Shown: positions 31,363 through 33,793 of the stretch, piece after piece | Position numbering within the stretch: position 1 is the first letter of the stretch | Layout: each line of letters starts with the position of its first letter | DNA from: Sideroxydans sp. | GTDB taxonomy: Bacteria; Pseudomonadota; Gammaproteobacteria; Burkholderiales; Gallionellaceae | Assembly: GCA_029850585.1 (NCBI GenBank) | Contig: JARCRQ010000010.1 | Coordinates: forward strand, 1-33,793 | DNA length: 33,793 nucleotides | Direction of reading: 5' to 3' | Translations under genes and position numbers: made by a program | Notes under the pieces: generated by a model | Told to the model about the DNA's origin: nothing | The model's input: only the letters and a program-made list of their open reading frames with translations | The model's database searches: none

Positions 31363-33793
31363 ATGAAAAAATCACTATTAAATCTGCTAGGTGTGGCAGC
31401 TCTTTCTTACTCGGTACACGCCTATTCGGCAGGAGTGGGCGGCATTAATGTTGAGTCAGGGTTAGGTCAGCCGCTCAAGGCTGAGATTGAATTATTCACT
31501 AACGACAAAGCTGAGAAATCTAGCATCTTGGCGCGCTTAGCCACAGTTGAAGCCTATAAAAGTCGCGGGCTTGACTATCCTTTTAATAATAAATTTAAGT
31601 TTACGATTGAAAATCATGCGGACGGTTCGTCGGCTATTCGCGTGACCAGTAGTCAAGCCGTGAACGAGCCCTTTGTCAGTTTGTTGGTGGATGTCAATTG
31701 GGCTTCAGGGAAGATAGTGCGTGAATTTACTTTCTTGCTTGATCCCGTTGGTTATCAGCCCGAACCTGTACCTGCTCCCCTGGTGCAAACGGTTGCGCCA
31801 GTTGTGGATATAGCCGCCGAGAGTGTGGTTTCTCCGTCGCCAGCCCCTGTGTTGGATGCTACGGTTGTTGAGCCAGTAATTGCCGAAGCTGAAGCTTTAG
31901 AGTCAGTTCCTCTGAAGCAGGAAGACGCTCCTGTTGCAAAAAAATTGGCGCAAGAGCCTGTGCTTACATCGGCTAAAAAACCTGCCCCTTCAGTAAACGT
32001 TGCGGATAGCAATAGCATTACCGTGTCGCGCGGCGACACCTTGAACAAGCTGGCGCAGCAAAATGCTCTTGCTGGCGTGAGCTTGGAGCGCATGATGGTG
32101 GCTTTGTATCGTGCGAATGCCAAGCAGTTTGACGGCAAAAATATGAACCGAATTAAAACGGGAAAAATTTTGCGTATGCCAGATGCTGATGAATTAGCCG
32201 CTGTGTCGGATGCCGATGCCAATAAAGAAATTCGTGTACAGGTTCAAGATTGGAATGCCTATCGTCAGCAGCTTGCTAACGCCGCGCCGAGCAGTGTGGT
32301 CGCGGCAGTGCCGACTCAAGTGAGTAGTGGCAAGGTGAGCAGTGTGGTCGCTGACAAAACGCCTGTGACGAAAGACAATGCAAAAGAAGTATTAAAACTT
32401 TCTAAAGGCAGCGCGCCTGGCGAGCAGGTCGTGAGTGCGGGTAAAGGTGCGAATACACAAGAGCAAAAAAATGCCGCTCAAGAAGAGCTGATTGCCAAAG
32501 CGAAAGCGGCTGAAGAGCAGCGCGGACGGGCGGCATTGTTGGAAAAAAATCTCAAGGAAATTCAACATTTAGCTGAGCTGAAAACGCAGGCGGCGGCAAT
32601 TTTGCCCGTTAGCGCAGTGCCTCCTGCGAGTGCGGTGAGAAGTGTCGCTGCCTCAGCGGTGGCGACTAGTGCGGTGGCGGCTGTTAGTAGCGTTAATGTT
32701 GCCAGCAGTGTTGCCGCAGCGAGTAGTGTGGCAGCAGCGAGTGCTGTCGCAGCTCGCCCTAGAATTAAACCCGCACCTGTTGAATTGACCTTACTGGAAA
32801 AACTTTTAGCGGAGCCGCTTTACTTGGCGGGTGGTTTAGTCGGCTTGCTGGCTTTAGCGGGGTTGGGTTTTGCGGCTAAACGTCGCAAATCAAATGCTGC
32901 CTCCCTGAGTAATTCGGACTCAAGTTTTAATGATATTGGTTCGGCTACGGGGCGCATTTCTATACCAGAAATTTCTTCGCCTGATAACGGTGATTTCACT
33001 AAAACACTGGTGACGAATGACATCGCTTCAGCGAGCTCAAATGATGATGATCCGATTAGTGAAGCGGACTTATTCTTGAGTTTTGGACGAGATGCTCAGG
33101 CGGAAGAAATTTTGCAAGAAGCCTTGCAAATAAATCCTAATAACGAAGCGGTTCAGTTAAAGCTATTAGAGATTTATGCAAAGGGACAAAATAAATCTGG
33201 CTTTGAAAAAATTGCGAAAACTTTGCAGAACAGCGCGAAGGGACAGGTTTGGCAACGTGCACAAGCAATGGGCAAAAAACTAGACCCTAAGAATGCTTTG
33301 TACGGCACGCTGGTTGAAGATGCCGAGAGTGCCACCATGCAAACTTTGAGCATGAAAAATGGTTTGGATGCCAATCCTAAAACAGTGAATCAAAAGGTTG
33401 ATTTTGATATAACGGGCGGGGCTAAAGTTGTCCCTGACGCAGAGAAGACCATGATTTTCTCGGCGGCTGATATGGCAAGTGCGCAAAAAGCGGTGATGGA
33501 TTTTGATGTCACAGGTACGAATCCAAGTTTGTCTGCGCCAAGTATGGACTTTGATGTAACCGCAGCTCATCCTGTTGAAAGTCCACCTGCCGCAGCGGTA
33601 CATGACATGATTTTTGATGTGACGGCGACTCATCCGAGTATGCCTGTTGCAAACTTTGCTGCTGAGACACAGTCACTACCCGCCGATAATGGCATGGCGT
33701 TTAGTTTGGACTTCCCGATTGAAGCCGCACCCGCACCTACGGTTAAGCCCGTGGAGTTTAGTTTGTCGGACATTAGTTTTGACTTGAATGACA
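31363..33793 (+). CDS. fimV: FimV-family peptidoglycan-binding pilus assembly protein, 3' end beyond window
   Basis: At least 810 codons are open from the ATG at 31363 to the window end. A signal peptide (~1-23) is followed by the FimV N-terminal domain (VGGINVESGLGQPLKAEIELF, then PFVSLLVDVNWASGKIVREF). A LysM domain lies at ~215-280 (ITVSRGDTLNKLAQQNALAG). A Ser/Val/Ala-rich linker (~425-465) precedes a membrane helix at ~483-502 (LYLAGGLVGLLALAGLGFA) and a cytoplasmic TPR-like region at ~565-630 (EADLFLSFGRDAQAEEILQEAL). The acidic cytoplasmic tail has repeated FDVT units. FimV acts in type IV pilus secretin assembly, twitching and cAMP control in Pseudomonas. Usual downstream neighbours (truA, trpF) would lie past the window. 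Confidence 0.95.
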   Translation, partial: MKKSLLNLLGVAALSYSVHAYSAGVGGINVESGLGQPLKAEIELFTNDKAEKSSILARLATVEAYKSRGLDYPFNNKFKFTIENHADGSSAIRVTSSQAVNEPFVSLLVDVNWASGKIVREFTFLLDPVGYQPEPVPAPLVQTVAPVVDIAAESVVSPSPAPVLDATVVEPVIAEAEALESVPLKQEDAPVAKKLAQEPVLTSAKKPAPSVNVADSNSITVSRGDTLNKLAQQNALAGVSLERMMVALYRANAKQFDGKNMNRIKTGKILRMPDADELAAVSDADANKEIRVQVQDWNAYRQQLANAAPSSVVAAVPTQVSSGKVSSVVADKTPVTKDNAKEVLKLSKGSAPGEQVVSAGKGANTQEQKNAAQEELIAKAKAAEEQRGRAALLEKNLKEIQHLAELKTQAAAILPVSAVPPASAVRSVAASAVATSAVAAVSSVNVASSVAAASSVAAASAVAARPRIKPAPVELTLLEKLLAEPLYLAGGLVGLLALAGLGFAAKRRKSNAASLSNSDSSFNDIGSATGRISIPEISSPDNGDFTKTLVTNDIASASSNDDDPISEADLFLSFGRDAQAEEILQEALQINPNNEAVQLKLLEIYAKGQNKSGFEKIAKTLQNSAKGQVWQRAQAMGKKLDPKNALYGTLVEDAESATMQTLSMKNGLDANPKTVNQKVDFDITGGAKVVPDAEKTMIFSAADMASAQKAVMDFDVTGTNPSLSAPSMDFDVTAAHPVESPPAAAVHDMIFDVTATHPSMPVANFAAETQSLPADNGMAFSLDFPIEAAPAPTVKPVEFSLSDISFDLND
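33394..33640 (+). repeat. Diverged FDVT repeats in the FimV cytoplasmic tail
   Basis: Four spaced copies of a motif (V/M)(D/I)FD(I/V)T followed by Gly or Ala, the later ones continuing toward an -HP- or -NP- turn, start at about 33397, 33495, 33544 and 33607. They are separated by 16-33 residues of acidic or Pro-rich linker. Later FSLDF and FSLSDISFDL units look related. Confidence 0.6.

Overview
This window is a stretch of a betaproteobacterial chromosome of moderate GC content. I infer a member of the Nitrosomonadales sensu lato (Gallionella/Sulfuricella-like), but the sequence alone does not fix the genus. The support is the conserved order leuC - entericidin-like lipoprotein - leuD - leuB - asd - fimV, the trxA-rho pair, and the protein sequences themselves. 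No insertion sequences, phage genes, integrases or CRISPR arrays were seen. Apart from one signalling island the content is core housekeeping.

Layout. (1) 1-2921: the end of sucC, sucD, a TerC/YjbE-family membrane protein and a UspA protein, all on +. The first ~50 bases of sucC carry an apparent -2 frameshift. (2) 3031-15334: eight + strand genes with gaps of 2-28 nt. They encode a CHASE2-Ser/Thr kinase, a PP2C phosphatase, an FHA protein, a CHASE2-class III adenylate cyclase, a metallo-beta-lactamase-fold protein that is probably a class-II cyclic nucleotide phosphodiesterase, a tandem cNMP-binding/rhodanese protein, a GAF-PilB/GspE-type ATPase, and a GAF-HD-GYP c-di-GMP phosphodiesterase. 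(3) 15397-16014 on -: an S4-domain RNA-binding protein, a DUF1653 protein, and tRNA-Asn(GTT) with promoter and terminator. (4) 16289-19129 on +: a large protein with a Lys/Glu/Gln/Ala-rich coiled coil, one membrane segment and an AsmA-like C-terminal domain. It is followed by a bidirectional terminator. (5) An aspartate aminotransferase (-) diverges from uvrB (+), followed by a NUDIX hydrolase (+). A second bidirectional terminator separates these from rho and trxA (-). (6) A glycine-rich lipoprotein of unknown function. (7) 26851-33793: leucine biosynthesis genes with an embedded 41-codon lipoprotein, asd, and the 5' part of fimV, which runs off the window.

The island in (2) is the most interesting part. 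It brings together reversible Ser/Thr phosphorylation (kinase, phosphatase, phosphothreonine reader), a full cAMP circuit (synthesis, probable degradation, binding) and c-di-GMP turnover. It also contains a motor ATPase of the type IV pilus/type II secretion class that has acquired a GAF sensor but has no pilin or secretin genes nearby. The kinase and cyclase share the same extracytoplasmic CHASE2 architecture, so one class of envelope signal could feed both outputs. The individual domain families are known. The wiring proposed here is inference from gene order and domain content.
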